Shown here: positions 1 to 9,341 of the stretch, in pieces
Position numbering within the stretch: position 1 is the stretch's first letter
How the letters are laid out: the number at the start of each line of letters is the position of its first letter
Source of the DNA: Thiobacillus sp.
GTDB lineage: Bacteria; Pseudomonadota; Gammaproteobacteria; Burkholderiales; Thiobacillaceae
DNA length: 64,000 nucleotides
Assembly (NCBI RefSeq): GCF_030696885.1
Contig: NZ_JAUYRI010000024.1
Span: 1 to 64,000, forward strand
Direction: 5' to 3'
The notes under the pieces: model-generated
The model's input: the letters and a program-made list of their open reading frames with translations, nothing else
What the model was told of the DNA's origin: nothing
Databases searched by the model: none
Program-made: the position numbers and the translations under genes

Positions 1-575
1 TGGCCGGGGGTAGCCCGGCGGCTAGTCACTTTCTTTTGCTTCGCCAAAAGAAAGTGACCAAAGAAAAGGCGACCCCGCTCATCCCCGAAACCCCGGAAAT
101 CGAGCCTGCCGGGCGGGCGGCAAAGAACTCGCCCCGCTTAAGTTGATTTTCGAAGGTGTGCGGGGCTCAGACACCTTTGCCGCTGATCCGCCCGGCAGGC
201 TCAATTTCCGGCGGGACTGAGAGGGGCGGCAAGTCAAAACCAGGTCGGTGATGACGGGGCGGCTTGTGTGCTTGTGGACCCCCACTGCGAAGCCTTCGAT
301 CTGGTTCGCGACGGTGCTCGTCGCCAAACTGATTTTGACTTTCTTCCCCTTACAGACCCGCCGAAGATCAAGTGCGTCGGGTGGATCAGCGGCAAAGGTG
401 TTTGAGCCCCGCCCTCAAGAAAAAAATCAACACAACAAGGCGGGGCGAGTTCTTTGCCGCCCACCCGACGCGCTTGATCTTCGGGAATTCGGGACTGTCG
501 GGGTCGCCTTTTCTTTGGTTACTTTCTTTTGGCGAGACAAAAGAAAGTGACTAGCTGCCGGGCTACCCCCGGCCA
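1..575. repeat. Large imperfect inverted repeat, no gene
   Basis: Bases 1-77 are almost the exact reverse complement of about 499-575, with only a few mismatches. The similarity continues inward in weaker form: the stretch at about 112-200 matches the complement of about 385-470. The whole block is therefore two inverted copies of one intergenic repeat meeting near base 288. The arms contain AAAGAAAGTGAC-type words known from dispersed intergenic repeats in beta- and gammaproteobacteria. Short open frames here (for example plus 248-550) are low-complexity translations of the repeat with no recognisable domain. The left arm may continue outside the window. Confidence 0.85.
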
Positions 576-623
576 ACGGACAGTAGTCCGGCGAAAGCAC
601 TAACTACACAGCCGTGCTCCGCG

Positions 624-668
624 CCAATCCAAAGACTGGATTGCTTCGTCGCTACGCGCCGCGCAATG
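624..668. repeat. Fragment of a dispersed intergenic repeat
   Basis: A 7-bp stem (625-631 with 637-643, loop of 5) runs into a GGATTGCTTCGTCGCTACG-type word followed by GCGCAATGAT. Words of this type occur as dispersed intergenic repeats in many bacterial genomes. It lies just past the mpl stop codon. Bases 576-680 contain no coding signal. Confidence 0.45.
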
Positions 669-680
669 ATGGCGAACCCC

Positions 681-2087
681 TTACGCATACCCCCCATACC
701 GGTGCATCGGCGTCAACACAATATCCTCGTGATAGTGATGATGCAGCGCATCCAGCAGCCGGGCGTGAATCCCGCCGAACCCCCCGTTGCTCATCATCAA
801 CACGTGATCCCCAGGGCGGGCATCCGCCACCAGCTGGCTCACCAGCTGATCGAGATCGTCGAACACGCGTGCCTTGGTACCCAACGGCGCCAGCGCTTCG
901 GCTGCATCCCAGCCGAGATTGGCGCCGTAGCAGTACACCTGATCGGCAGCGGCGAGGCTCGTGGGCAGCGCGGCTTTCATGACACCGAGCTTCATGGTGT
1001 TGGAACGCGGTTCCAGCACGGCGAGGATGCGCGCGCGGCCCACCTTCGCCCGCAGGCCTTCGACGGTGGTGGTGATCGCAGTGGGGTGATGGGCGAAGTC
1101 GTCGTAGACGGTGATGCCATGCACGGCGCCGCGGACTTCCATGCGGCGCTTGACGTTTTCGAAACGGCTCAAGGCGTCGATCGCGGTGGCGGCGGGGACG
1201 CCGGCGTGGCGTGCGGCAGCGATCGAGGCGAGTGCGTTGAGGCGATTGTGCTCGCCGATCAGCCCCCATTTCACGCGGCCTTGCAGGGCGCCGTCAAAGA
1301 AGACGTCAAAGTGGCCGTGGGCATCGACTTCGCCGGCACTCCAGCCAGCCGTGCTGTCAGTACCGAAGCGTTCCACTGGCGTCCACAGGCCGCGCTCGAA
1401 CACGCGCTCGAGGTTGACGTCGCCGCCGTTGGAGACGATGAGGCCGTTGCCGGGGACGGTGCGCACCAGGTGGTGGAACTGGGTCTCGATCGCGGCGAGG
1501 TCGGCAAAGATGTCGGCGTGGTCGTATTCGAGGTTGTTGAGGATGACGGTGCGCGGGTGGTAGTGGACAAACTTGGAGCGCTTGTCGAAGAACGCGGTGT
1601 CGTATTCGTCGGCCTCAATCACGAAGAATGGGCTGTCGGTGAGGCGTGCCGACATGCCGAAGTTTTGCGGAATGCCGCCGATCAGGAAGCCCGGGCGCAT
1701 GCGCGCGTCGTCGAGGATCCAGGCCAGCATCGCCGAGGTGGTGGTCTTGCCGTGGGTGCCGGCCACTGCGAGCACCCATTTGTCGTGCAGCACGTTGTCG
1801 GCCAGCCACTGGGGACCGGAGGTGTAGGCGAGCCCGCGCTCAAGGATGGCCTCGACCAGCGGGTTGCCGCGGGTGACGACGTTGCCGACGACGAAGACGT
1901 CGGGCTTGAGATTGATCTGGCTGGCGTCCCAGCCTTCGGTCAGCTCGATGCCGAGCGCACGCAGCTGGTCGGACATCGGCGGATAGACATTGGCGTCGCA
2001 GCCGGTGACGGTGTGGCCCGCGTTGCGGGCGATGGCGGCAAGCCCGCCCATGAAGGTGCCGCAGATACCGAGGATGTGGAGGTGCAT
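681..2087 (-). CDS. mpl: UDP-N-acetylmuramate:L-alanyl-gamma-D-glutamyl-meso-diaminopimelate ligase
   Basis: Joins the murein tripeptide recovered from old cell wall to UDP-N-acetylmuramate in the cytoplasm (peptidoglycan recycling). The length of 468 residues fits the family. The N-terminal glycine loop (residues 4-15, ILGICGTFMGG) is typical of Mpl rather than MurC, and the ATP-binding GTHGKTT lies at 110-116. The ATG at 2087 has no clear Shine-Dalgarno, because the heptamer array sits directly upstream. It follows a two-component pair on the same strand after an 87-base gap; whether they share a transcript cannot be told. Confidence 0.95.
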   Translation of the reverse strand: MHLHILGICGTFMGGLAAIARNAGHTVTGCDANVYPPMSDQLRALGIELTEGWDASQINLKPDVFVVGNVVTRGNPLVEAILERGLAYTSGPQWLADNVLHDKWVLAVAGTHGKTTTSAMLAWILDDARMRPGFLIGGIPQNFGMSARLTDSPFFVIEADEYDTAFFDKRSKFVHYHPRTVILNNLEYDHADIFADLAAIETQFHHLVRTVPGNGLIVSNGGDVNLERVFERGLWTPVERFGTDSTAGWSAGEVDAHGHFDVFFDGALQGRVKWGLIGEHNRLNALASIAAARHAGVPAATAIDALSRFENVKRRMEVRGAVHGITVYDDFAHHPTAITTTVEGLRAKVGRARILAVLEPRSNTMKLGVMKAALPTSLAAADQVYCYGANLGWDAAEALAPLGTKARVFDDLDQLVSQLVADARPGDHVLMMSNGGFGGIHARLLDALHHHYHEDIVLTPMHRYGGYA

Positions 2088-2093
2088 GATTTT

Positions 2094-2156
2094 TAGGGGC
2101 TAGGGGCTAGGGGCTAGGGGCTAGGGGCTAGGGGCTAGGGGCTAGGGGTCAGGGGT
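2094..2156. repeat. Tandem heptamer array, G-quadruplex type
   Basis: Seven exact copies of TAGGGGC (2094-2142) are followed by two variant units (TAGGGGT, CAGGGGT). The plus strand thus carries nine runs of four G separated by three bases, a strong G-quadruplex pattern. The array fills most of the gap between the histidine kinase stop and the mpl start, so it would be transcribed as C-rich RNA in the mpl leader. Confidence 0.95.
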
Positions 2157-2173
2157 CATGCCCCACCCGGCAA

Positions 2174-4087
2174 TTATCCCACGGCGGACGCACGGGCCTG
2201 CTGGATCAGGTGGGTGAGGAGCGCGCGCAGCTTGGCCGGGCGCAGCGGCTTGTGCAGCAGCGGAAAGCCGGCCTGGCTGATGCGCAGGATGGTGTCGGGC
2301 GCGGTGTCGCCGGTGACCACGATGGCGGGGATGTCGCGGCCGAATTGCCGGCGCAGCTGGAGGATCACTTCGATGCCGTCGATGTCGTCCGGCAGGCGGT
2401 AGTCGGACACGATGACGTCGGGCAGGCGACCGACGCTGGCGATCCACTGTTCGGCTTCGGCCGCGCTGTGCGCGGTGACGAGGTCGATGTTCCAGTTGTC
2501 GAACAGCTCGGCCATGCCGCGCAGGATCGCGCTTTCATCGTCGACCAGCAGCACCAGCGCGTCGCCGGGGATTTGCCCGGGCGGGGTTGCGGGTGCCGGC
2601 GGCTGGATCAGCGTGGCGTCGCCGCATGGCACGTCGATGCTGAACATGGAGCCGTGGCCGGGGCGCGAACGCAGATCGACACGGTGCCCGAGCAGACGGC
2701 CGAGGCGCGACACGATGGCGAGCCCGAGGCCGAGCCCCTTGCTGCGGTCACGCGCCGGGTTGTGGAGCTGGACGAATTCATGGAACACGCTTTCCTGCTG
2801 GTCGGGCGGGATGCCGCGTCCGGTGTCGACCACGCTCAGCCGCACCATGCGGCCGCGGCGGCGGCAGGCCACCAGCACGCCGCCGTCGTCGGTGTAGCGG
2901 ATGGCGTTGGCGATCAGGTTGGCGAGGATGCGCTCGATCAGCAGCGGGTCGCTGTAGAGGGTGACCCGGCACGGGCGAAAGCGCAGCCGCAATAGTTTTT
3001 CAGCGGCCAGCGGGCTGAACTGGTGGTCGAGGTCGTCGAGGATTTTCTGCAGCGGGAAATGCACCGGGTGCGCCTCGATTGCGCCGGCGTCGAGCCGCGA
3101 AATGTCGAGCAGGGCGTTGAACAGCAACTCCATCGCCGCGGTCGAGGCCTCGATGTTGTCGATCAGGGTTTGCGTTTCGGGCTGCTGGTTGCGGGCCTTC
3201 AGCGCGGCCACGAACAGCGACAGTGCGTGTAGCGGCTGCCGCAGGTCGTGGCTGGCGGCGGCAAAGAAACGCGACTTGGCCTGGTTGGCACGCTCGGCCA
3301 TGGTTTTTTTCGCCGCCAGGTCGGCAGTGGCCTCGCGGATGCGTTTTTCCAGTTCGCCGCGATGCGTCTGCAGCACTTCGGCGAGGCCGTTGACGCCGGT
3401 GGCGAGCGCACCGACCTCGCCCTGCGGCGGCAACTGCGTACGTGCCGTCAGGTCGTCGCACGCCAGCCGTCCCACCACCTGACCGACATGGCGCAGTTGG
3501 CCGGCCAGCCGATTCGACAAGCGCCAGGCCAGCGCACCGGTGAGCGCCAGCGCCACCAGCATCAGCAGCACGGCATGCAGCAGGGTGTCGCGCTTGAAGG
3601 CGCGCACCTGATCGAGCGAAACGCCGACATCTGCGTGGCCCAGCAATACGCCGACGGCGGCGCCGGGGTCGCCGGGCGGCGTGCCATCGGGGAGGACGGC
3701 GGGCAGGCGGATTTCGGCGCGCTGTTCAAAGTGGGTCTGCGGCAGGCTGGCGTGCAGGGTGTCGCCGGTGCTGGCGATCAGCTGTCCGCGCGGATCGACG
3801 ATGCGGGTATAGGACAACTGGCTGGTTTCCATTTCGGTGCCGAGCAGTTCATACAGGCGCACGGTGTCGCCGCTCACCAGCGCATACGGCAGCGCATCAG
3901 CCAGATGGTGGGCTGCGTTGCGTGCGCGCGTCTGCAGCGCCGCTTCGGCGGCGGCGAGGCTTTGCGTGGTGAAATAGGCCACCATGCCGAATTCGGTCAG
4001 CAGGGCAGGCAGCAGCGCGATCACCAGGATGCGGCTGCGGATGCTGGAAAGCGACAGCCGGCTGGCCAGGGCACGCAGGGCGTTCAC
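2174..4087 (-). CDS. Hybrid sensor histidine kinase with C-terminal receiver
   Basis: Membrane sensor kinase of 637 residues. A transmembrane segment at about 19-42, a periplasmic sensor region, a second segment at about 168-188 and a HAMP-like linker come first. The dimerisation helix holds the phospho-acceptor His280 (SHDLRQP). The ATPase domain shows NLIANAIRY, DTGRGIP and GLGLGLAI. A receiver domain occupies about 509-637, with Asp562 as the expected phosphorylation site (VSDYRLP). The start is GTG. The gene begins 4 bases after the stop of the LuxR-type regulator, so the two form a pair. The signal sensed cannot be told from the sequence. Confidence 0.9.
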   Translation of the reverse strand: MNALRALASRLSLSSIRSRILVIALLPALLTEFGMVAYFTTQSLAAAEAALQTRARNAAHHLADALPYALVSGDTVRLYELLGTEMETSQLSYTRIVDPRGQLIASTGDTLHASLPQTHFEQRAEIRLPAVLPDGTPPGDPGAAVGVLLGHADVGVSLDQVRAFKRDTLLHAVLLMLVALALTGALAWRLSNRLAGQLRHVGQVVGRLACDDLTARTQLPPQGEVGALATGVNGLAEVLQTHRGELEKRIREATADLAAKKTMAERANQAKSRFFAAASHDLRQPLHALSLFVAALKARNQQPETQTLIDNIEASTAAMELLFNALLDISRLDAGAIEAHPVHFPLQKILDDLDHQFSPLAAEKLLRLRFRPCRVTLYSDPLLIERILANLIANAIRYTDDGGVLVACRRRGRMVRLSVVDTGRGIPPDQQESVFHEFVQLHNPARDRSKGLGLGLAIVSRLGRLLGHRVDLRSRPGHGSMFSIDVPCGDATLIQPPAPATPPGQIPGDALVLLVDDESAILRGMAELFDNWNIDLVTAHSAAEAEQWIASVGRLPDVIVSDYRLPDDIDGIEVILQLRRQFGRDIPAIVVTGDTAPDTILRISQAGFPLLHKPLRPAKLRALLTHLIQQARASAVG

Positions 4088-4091
4088 AGGC

Positions 4092-4733
4092 TCAGTTTTT
4101 TTGCATCAGCCGCTGGATTTGCAGCACGGCTTCGGTGCGGTTGGTGACGCCGAGCGCGCGGAAAATCGCAGCGATGTGGACCTTCACCGTGTTTTCCGAC
4201 ATCGACAGCATGCCGCCGATGGCCTTGTTGGCGCAGCCCTGCGCCAACAGTCGGGCCACATCGAGCTGGCGCGCGGTCAGCCCGCTGTCTTGCAGGGCCT
4301 CGAAACTGGCGGGCGCGGCAGAAAACAGGCCGGACGCTGGGTCTCCGAGGCAGGCCGGCACATAGATGTCGCCTGCCAGCACCTGGCGCAGCGCGGCCAG
4401 CATCATGGCTGTGGTGGCGGCCTTGGGAATGTAGCCGAGCGCGCCGGCTTCGAGCGCGCCGCGAATGTCCTGCGTTGCTTCGGACGCGGACAGCACCACC
4501 AGGGGGATGTCGGGAAAACGGTTGCGGTACTGCGCGATGCCCTGCGTGCCGACGAAGCCGGGCATGTTGAGGTCGACCACGGCCAGATCCAGATCGGGAT
4601 GCAGGGCGGTCTGCGCGAACAGGCTGGGATAGTCATGGGCGTCGATGATTTCTACCGGCGGGTCCAGCTGCGACAACACCTGTCTCACCCCCTCGCGCAT
4701 CAGCGGATGGTCGTCGGCGAGTAAGGTCTTCAT
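4092..4733 (-). CDS. LuxR/NarL-type response regulator
   Basis: Two-component regulator of 213 residues. The receiver domain has the acidic pocket ADD near residue 6-8 and the phospho-acceptor Asp54 (VVDLNMPG). A C-terminal LuxR-type helix-turn-helix follows at about 148-205 (LTARQLDVARLLAQG, then SENTVKVHI). It is the first gene of a pair with the hybrid kinase 4 bases downstream, which is its likely partner. Targets are unknown; no obvious operator was identified nearby. Confidence 0.9.
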   Translation of the reverse strand: MKTLLADDHPLMREGVRQVLSQLDPPVEIIDAHDYPSLFAQTALHPDLDLAVVDLNMPGFVGTQGIAQYRNRFPDIPLVVLSASEATQDIRGALEAGALGYIPKAATTAMMLAALRQVLAGDIYVPACLGDPASGLFSAAPASFEALQDSGLTARQLDVARLLAQGCANKAIGGMLSMSENTVKVHIAAIFRALGVTNRTEAVLQIQRLMQKN

Positions 4734-4790
4734 GGGTGCGCTCCCTGCATGGCAGGGATTCTAGCGCTGCTTGTGGCTTGCGGGGGAGGG

Positions 4791-5309
4791 TTACTCGCCG
4801 CGCACCTTGCGCTGACCCTCGTCGATGGCGGACATCAGATAGCCGAAGTAGTAATCCGGGATCAGCAGGCCGACGACGGGTTCGCTCGCCGCGTTGCCCT
4901 GGGTGTCGAACACCATCACGGTGGGCACCATGAACACCTTGTGGGCGGCGGCAAACGCGCCCTCGGTGGTGAGCGTGCCGTCGAAGCCGGTCAGCGGCGC
5001 AGTCGAATTGATGGTGACTTCGCGGATGATCACGCGCGTACGGTAGGCCGGGTCTTTTTGCATCGGCACCAGGTACTCGCGCTTGACCTGTTCGCAATAC
5101 GGGCAGCTCGGGGTGGTGAACAGCACCATGACGGGCACCTTGCGTTTGGCGGCATTGCGCGCGTCGGCCTGAAAATTCTTCGCGTGCACCAGCCCGCCTG
5201 CGGCGGCGGCCGGGCCGGCGAGCAGCATCCCGCATGCTAAAATCAGCGCCCGGGCTGCGAGCTGCCGCGCGAGGGGAAACCTTGCCGCAGGTGAAAGTGA
5301 ATACGTCAT
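4791..5309 (-). CDS. Periplasmic thioredoxin-like protein (SoxW/DsbC-like fold)
   Basis: Exported thiol-disulfide protein of about 172 residues. A signal peptide (about 1-37, hydrophobic core then AGPAAAA) is followed by a thioredoxin fold with the redox motif Cys69-Pro-Tyr-Cys72 (PSCPYCEQ) and the cis-proline segment VPTVMVFD. The start at 5309 gives the better signal peptide; an in-frame ATG at 5333 is also possible. The open frame continues far upstream antisense to hemC, and that extension is not believed. It is divergent from hemC. Proteins of this type keep periplasmic cysteines reduced, sometimes in thiosulfate oxidation; the precise partner here is unknown. Confidence 0.85.
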   Translation of the reverse strand: MTYSLSPAARFPLARQLAARALILACGMLLAGPAAAAGGLVHAKNFQADARNAAKRKVPVMVLFTTPSCPYCEQVKREYLVPMQKDPAYRTRVIIREVTINSTAPLTGFDGTLTTEGAFAAAHKVFMVPTVMVFDTQGNAASEPVVGLLIPDYYFGYLMSAIDEGQRKVRGE

Positions 5310-5366
5310 GATGCTCAGTGTCGCGCCATCCATCGCCAAATCCAACAGTCCATTTTTACCTTTGCC

Positions 5367-6287
5367 ATGCACACCCTGACCATCGCATCCCGTGAAAGTG
5401 CCCTTGCCATGTGGCAGGCAGAGCATATACGCGACCGTCTCGCCGCGCTGCATCCCAGCTGCACGGTCCGTATTCTGGGCATGACGACGCGCGGCGACCA
5501 GATCCTCGACGTGACGCTGTCCAAGATCGGCGGCAAGGGACTGTTCGTCAAGGAACTCGAAGTCGCGCTCGAGGCGGGCGAGGCCGACCTGGCGGTGCAT
5601 TCGATGAAGGACGTGCCGATGGAATTGCCGCCCGGATTCGAGCTGGCGGTGATCGGCGAGCGCGAGGACCCGCGCGACGCCTTCGTGTCGAATCGCTACG
5701 CCCATCTGTCCGACCTGCCGCCCGGCGCAGTGGTCGGCACTTCCAGCCTGCGCCGTGAAGCGCAGTTGCGTGCACGTTACCCGCATCTGGCAGTGAAGCC
5801 CTTGCGCGGCAACGTCGGCACCCGGCTGAAAAAACTCGACGAGGGCCAGTTCGACGCCATTCTGCTCGCCGCCGCCGGGCTCAAGCGTCTCGGCCTCGGT
5901 GAGCGCATCAAAAGTTTGCTGAGTGTGGAAGACAGCATTCCCGCCGCCGGTCAGGGCGCGCTCGGCATCGAGATCATGAGCGGCAGCCGTGACGTGGCCG
6001 CCATGCTCAGCGCGCTCAACCACCCCGAAACCGCCGCCTGCGTGCGCGCCGAGCGACAGGTCAGTCGTGTGCTCGGCGGCAGCTGCCAGGTGCCGCTCGG
6101 CGCGCACGCGGTGCTGGAGAACGGTCGCCTGGTGCTGACCGGTTTCGTGGCGAATCCGGACGGCAGCGCCTACCTACACGATCGCGCCGAGGGCGACGCG
6201 GCCGACCCCGAGGCGGTCGGCCAGACGCTGGCCGACAAGCTGCTGGCGCAAGGCGCGCGCGCCATTCTCGACGCCCTGCCTGCATGA
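5367..6287 (+). CDS. hemC: Porphobilinogen deaminase (hydroxymethylbilane synthase)
   Basis: Condenses four porphobilinogen molecules into hydroxymethylbilane for haem and sirohaem. The 306-residue length is standard. The family signature around Cys240 ([10 protein letters not shown]) is visible; this Cys carries the dipyrromethane cofactor. The substrate-binding arginines lie in [10 protein letters not shown] and [10 protein letters not shown], and the N-terminal [10 protein letters not shown] is typical. First gene of hemC-hemD-hemX-hemY; its last codon overlaps the hemD start in ATGA. No strong Shine-Dalgarno lies before the ATG. Confidence 0.97.
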   Translation: MHTLTIASRESALAMWQAEHIRDRLAALHPSCTVRILGMTTRGDQILDVTLSKIGGKGLFVKELEVALEAGEADLAVHSMKDVPMELPPGFELAVIGEREDPRDAFVSNRYAHLSDLPPGAVVGTSSLRREAQLRARYPHLAVKPLRGNVGTRLKKLDEGQFDAILLAAAGLKRLGLGERIKSLLSVEDSIPAAGQGALGIEIMSGSRDVAAMLSALNHPETAACVRAERQVSRVLGGSCQVPLGAHAVLENGRLVLTGFVANPDGSAYLHDRAEGDAADPEAVGQTLADKLLAQGARAILDALPA

Positions 6288-7051
6288 CAGACGCGCTGGC
6301 CGGACGCACCGTGCTGGTGACGCGGCCGGCGCACCAGTCGGCCGCGCTGGTGCAGGCAATCGAGGCAGCGGGCGGCCACGCTTACACGTTTCCGGCGCTG
6401 GCCATCGAAGCGGTGCCGGTGACCGACCTGAGTGTCTCGCTGGCGCAGCTGCGCGAAGCCGATCGGGTGATTTTCATCAGTCCCAATGCCGCGCAGTTCG
6501 GCATGGCGGCGATCCGCGCGGCCGGCGGGCTGCCGCCTGTGGCCGAGGTGTATGCGGTGGGGCCGGGCACCGCACGCGCGCTGCACGAACAGGGCGTCAA
6601 CGAGGTCGTGGTCCCGCCCGGCCAGGACACTGAAGCACTGCTGGCCTTGCCGCACTTGCAACAGGTCGCGGGCCGGCGGGTGGTGATCGTGCGCGGCGTC
6701 GGCGGCCGCGCCCTGCTGGCCGAGACGCTGGCCGCGCGTGGCGCGCAGGTGCACTTCCTGGAATGCTACCGGCGCCTGCGGCCGCAGGCGAATGCCGCAC
6801 CGCTGCTGGCATGCTGGCAGGCGGGCGGCATCGACGCGGTGACCGTCGCCAGCGCGGAAACCCTGCAAAATCTGGCCGCCCTGCTGGGCGAAGCGGGCGT
6901 GCCGCTGCTGAGGCATACTCCGCTATTCGCGCCGCATGAGAAAATTGCCGACGCCGCGCGCCAGTTCGGTGTCGCCCATGCCGTTGCCACGGCGGGCGGC
7001 GATGCCGGTCTGGTGGCTGGCCTGCTCAACTGGTTCAGGAACAACCGATGA
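6284..7051 (+). CDS. hemD: Uroporphyrinogen-III synthase
   Basis: Cyclises hydroxymethylbilane with inversion of ring D. The 255-residue protein begins with the typical [13 protein letters not shown] strand-helix and contains the hinge-flanking [17 protein letters not shown]. Overall conservation in this family is low, so the assignment leans partly on the position directly behind hemC, with a 4-base ATGA overlap. It also overlaps hemX by 4 bases, so translation of the three genes is probably coupled. Confidence 0.92.
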   Translation: MTDALAGRTVLVTRPAHQSAALVQAIEAAGGHAYTFPALAIEAVPVTDLSVSLAQLREADRVIFISPNAAQFGMAAIRAAGGLPPVAEVYAVGPGTARALHEQGVNEVVVPPGQDTEALLALPHLQQVAGRRVVIVRGVGGRALLAETLAARGAQVHFLECYRRLRPQANAAPLLACWQAGGIDAVTVASAETLQNLAALLGEAGVPLLRHTPLFAPHEKIADAARQFGVAHAVATAGGDAGLVAGLLNWFRNNR

Positions 7052-8094
7052 CCGATACGCCCGACACGCCCGTTTCGCAACCCGTCGTCCCGCCCGCCGC
7101 CGCACCGGCGCAGACCGCTGGGCATTCTGCGTCCTCGCCGCTGGCGCTCGTCGCGCTGCTGATCGCCGCGCTGGCGATGGTGGCCGCAGTCTGGTCATGG
7201 GTCGACAGCCACGAACGCATCCGTGACCTGAAAACCGAACTCGGGCGCAAGCTTGCCGAAACCGGCCAGGACTCGAGCGAAACCCGTTTGCTGGCACGCA
7301 ATGCCGACGATGCGATGCGGCAGGCCACCGAGAAACTTGCCCATCTCGAGTCGCAGATCGCCAGTTCGCAGCAGCAGCAGCTTTCGATCGAGGCGCTCTA
7401 CAAGGAATTGTCGCAGGGCCGTGACCAGTGGGCGCTGGCCGAAATCGAACAGGTGCTGCTGACAGCAGCCCAACAACTGCAGCTGGCCGGCAACGTGAAG
7501 GCCGCGATCATCGCGCTGGAAGGCGCCGATACCCGTCTGCAGCGGCTGGACAAGCCGCAGTTCACCAGCCTGCGCCGCGCGATCGCGGCCGATCTCGCCA
7601 AGCTGCGCGCAGTGCCCTCGCTCGACGAAGTGGGTGTGACCGCACGCATCGAAGCGCTGGCGGAACGCGCTGCGGGCTGGCCGCTGGCGAGCGCGCAGGG
7701 CTCCGAAGCGCCGTTGGCGCCGCACACCGGCAACCGCGCCAGCGGCATCGGCCAGGAGTTGTGGGCCGAGCTGAAACGTTTGGTCCAGATCCGTCGCATC
7801 GAAGGCAACGAGGCGGTGCTGCTGCCACCCGACCAGGCCTACTTCCTGCGCGAGAACCTGCGCCTGCGCCTGCTGTCCGCGCGGCTGACGCTGCTGGCGC
7901 AGGATCAGGCGGCATTCCGGGCTGATCTGCGCGCGGTGTCGGAGATGCTGACCCGCTACTTCAATACGCGCGATGCCGGCGTGGCCGCCGCGCTCAAGGA
8001 AATCGACCGCCTGAGCGGCCTGCAGGTCGCGCGCGAGCTGCCCGGCATCGAAACCAGCCTGGCGGCACTCGAAGCGTCGAGAGGGGATCGCTGA
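7048..8094 (+). CDS. hemX: HemX family membrane protein
   Basis: A 348-residue protein often labelled uroporphyrinogen-III C-methyltransferase, although HemX proteins lack the methyltransferase domain. A Pro/Ala-rich cytoplasmic N-terminus precedes one transmembrane segment at about 33-52. The rest is predicted periplasmic and largely helical, with a coiled-coil-like stretch at about 85-125. It is thought to act with HemY in organising the haem pathway at the membrane; that role is from family knowledge, not from this sequence. Starts inside the hemD stop (ATGA) and its TGA overlaps the hemY ATG by one base. Confidence 0.88.
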   Translation: MTDTPDTPVSQPVVPPAAAPAQTAGHSASSPLALVALLIAALAMVAAVWSWVDSHERIRDLKTELGRKLAETGQDSSETRLLARNADDAMRQATEKLAHLESQIASSQQQQLSIEALYKELSQGRDQWALAEIEQVLLTAAQQLQLAGNVKAAIIALEGADTRLQRLDKPQFTSLRRAIAADLAKLRAVPSLDEVGVTARIEALAERAAGWPLASAQGSEAPLAPHTGNRASGIGQELWAELKRLVQIRRIEGNEAVLLPPDQAYFLRENLRLRLLSARLTLLAQDQAAFRADLRAVSEMLTRYFNTRDAGVAAALKEIDRLSGLQVARELPGIETSLAALEASRGDR

Positions 8095-9266
8095 TGCGCT
8101 GGCTGGTTTCCCTGCTGATCGTTGCGGTGCTGGCCATTGCGCTGGCGATGGCCGGCCGCTATGACCCCGGCTACGTGGTGCTGGTGTACCCGCCGTGGCG
8201 CATGGAAATCTCCTTTATCAGTTTCATGCTGTTGCTGGTCGGCCTGGTGGTGGGCGGCATCGTACTGCTGCGGCTGGCGTTGCTGACACTCAACCTGCCC
8301 AGCATCGTGCGCGCGCAGCGCGAGCGCCGCGCCGCCCGCAAGCGCGACGAGAATTTTGTCGGTGGCCTGCTGGCCTATACCGAATACCGCTATCAGGATG
8401 CCGAACAGTCGCTCGGCCAGTGGCAGGGCGACGATTCCCGCCTGGCGGTGGCGCGCGTGCTGGCCGCGCGTGCTGCGCAGGAAATGCGCGCCACGCCGCA
8501 GCGCGAGCGTCATCTCAAGGAGGCGACCGAACACGGCGCCGAACTGGCCGCGCAGCTGTTCGAGGCGGAGACGCGGCTCGACGCCAAGGAGGCGAGCGCC
8601 GCGCTGGTGGCGATCAGCCGCGCCAAGGAAATTGCGCCGCAGCACACGACTTTGCTGCGCCTCGAACTCAAGGCGCGCCAGATGACCGGGCAGTGGGACG
8701 AGGTCGATCGCCTGCTCGATGCGCTGATGCGCGCCAACGCGCTCGAGCCCGGCATCGCCTTGCAATACCGCCGTATGGCCTATGCTGAAAACCTGAAGCG
8801 GCGTGCCGATGACGATCGCGGCCTGCTGGAATACTGGAAAAAAGTGCCGACCAACTACAAGGTCGACCCTTGGGTGGCGCGTGCTGCGGCCCGTGCCTTC
8901 ATCCAGCGCGGCGGCCATGACACCGCGCTCGATGTGCTGGAGGCCGCGCTCAACCATGAGTGGCACGAGAACCTGGTGCTGTTGTATGGCGAGGTGGGCG
9001 GCAGCGGGCCGACCCGTCAGATCGAGCAGGCCGAGAAATGGCTGCGGGCGCGTCCGCGCGATGCCCATCTGCTGCTGGCGCTGGCGCAGCTGTGCAGCGT
9101 GCAGCAGCTGTGGGGCAAGGCGCAAAGCTATCTGGAAGCCAGCCTCGCCATTGCGCCGAGTGCCGAGGGCCATATCCGCATGGCCGAGCTGAAGACGCAG
9201 AACAATCAGCCGGGCGAAGCCAGCCTGCATTACCAGAAAGCCTTGGCCCTGTGCCGCGCCGGCTAG
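8094..9266 (+). CDS. hemY: HemY tetratricopeptide membrane protein
   Basis: Inner-membrane protein of 390 residues. Two N-terminal transmembrane helices (about 1-20 and 40-62) surround the conserved GRYDPGYVVLVYPPWRMEIS region that marks the HemY N-terminal domain. The C-terminal part is a tetratricopeptide array, with regularly spaced A/L/W positions (for example LNHEWHENLV and RPRDAHLLLAL). This is the proteobacterial HemY of unknown biochemical role, not the protoporphyrinogen oxidase of the same name in Gram-positives. Last gene of the hem operon. Confidence 0.92.
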   Translation: MRWLVSLLIVAVLAIALAMAGRYDPGYVVLVYPPWRMEISFISFMLLLVGLVVGGIVLLRLALLTLNLPSIVRAQRERRAARKRDENFVGGLLAYTEYRYQDAEQSLGQWQGDDSRLAVARVLAARAAQEMRATPQRERHLKEATEHGAELAAQLFEAETRLDAKEASAALVAISRAKEIAPQHTTLLRLELKARQMTGQWDEVDRLLDALMRANALEPGIALQYRRMAYAENLKRRADDDRGLLEYWKKVPTNYKVDPWVARAAARAFIQRGGHDTALDVLEAALNHEWHENLVLLYGEVGGSGPTRQIEQAEKWLRARPRDAHLLLALAQLCSVQQLWGKAQSYLEASLAIAPSAEGHIRMAELKTQNNQPGEASLHYQKALALCRAG

Positions 9267-9341
9267 GGTCGGTGGGTTGCAGGTGGCGTCGAAGCCACCG
9301 CGCGTGGTGTCAAATCAATCCGGATTCGTGGAGGTGTCGTG

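Noticed and set aside
248-550. Short open frames inside the 575-bp inverted repeat
   Set aside because: They exist only because the repeat lacks stops in that frame, and show no domain or start signal.
666-2096. Long plus-strand frame over mpl
   Set aside because: No family motifs; it mirrors mpl, which has its ATP and glycine loops.
4791-6107. Thioredoxin frame extended to 438 residues
   Set aside because: The extension is antisense to hemC; the signal peptide begins at 5309 (or 5333).
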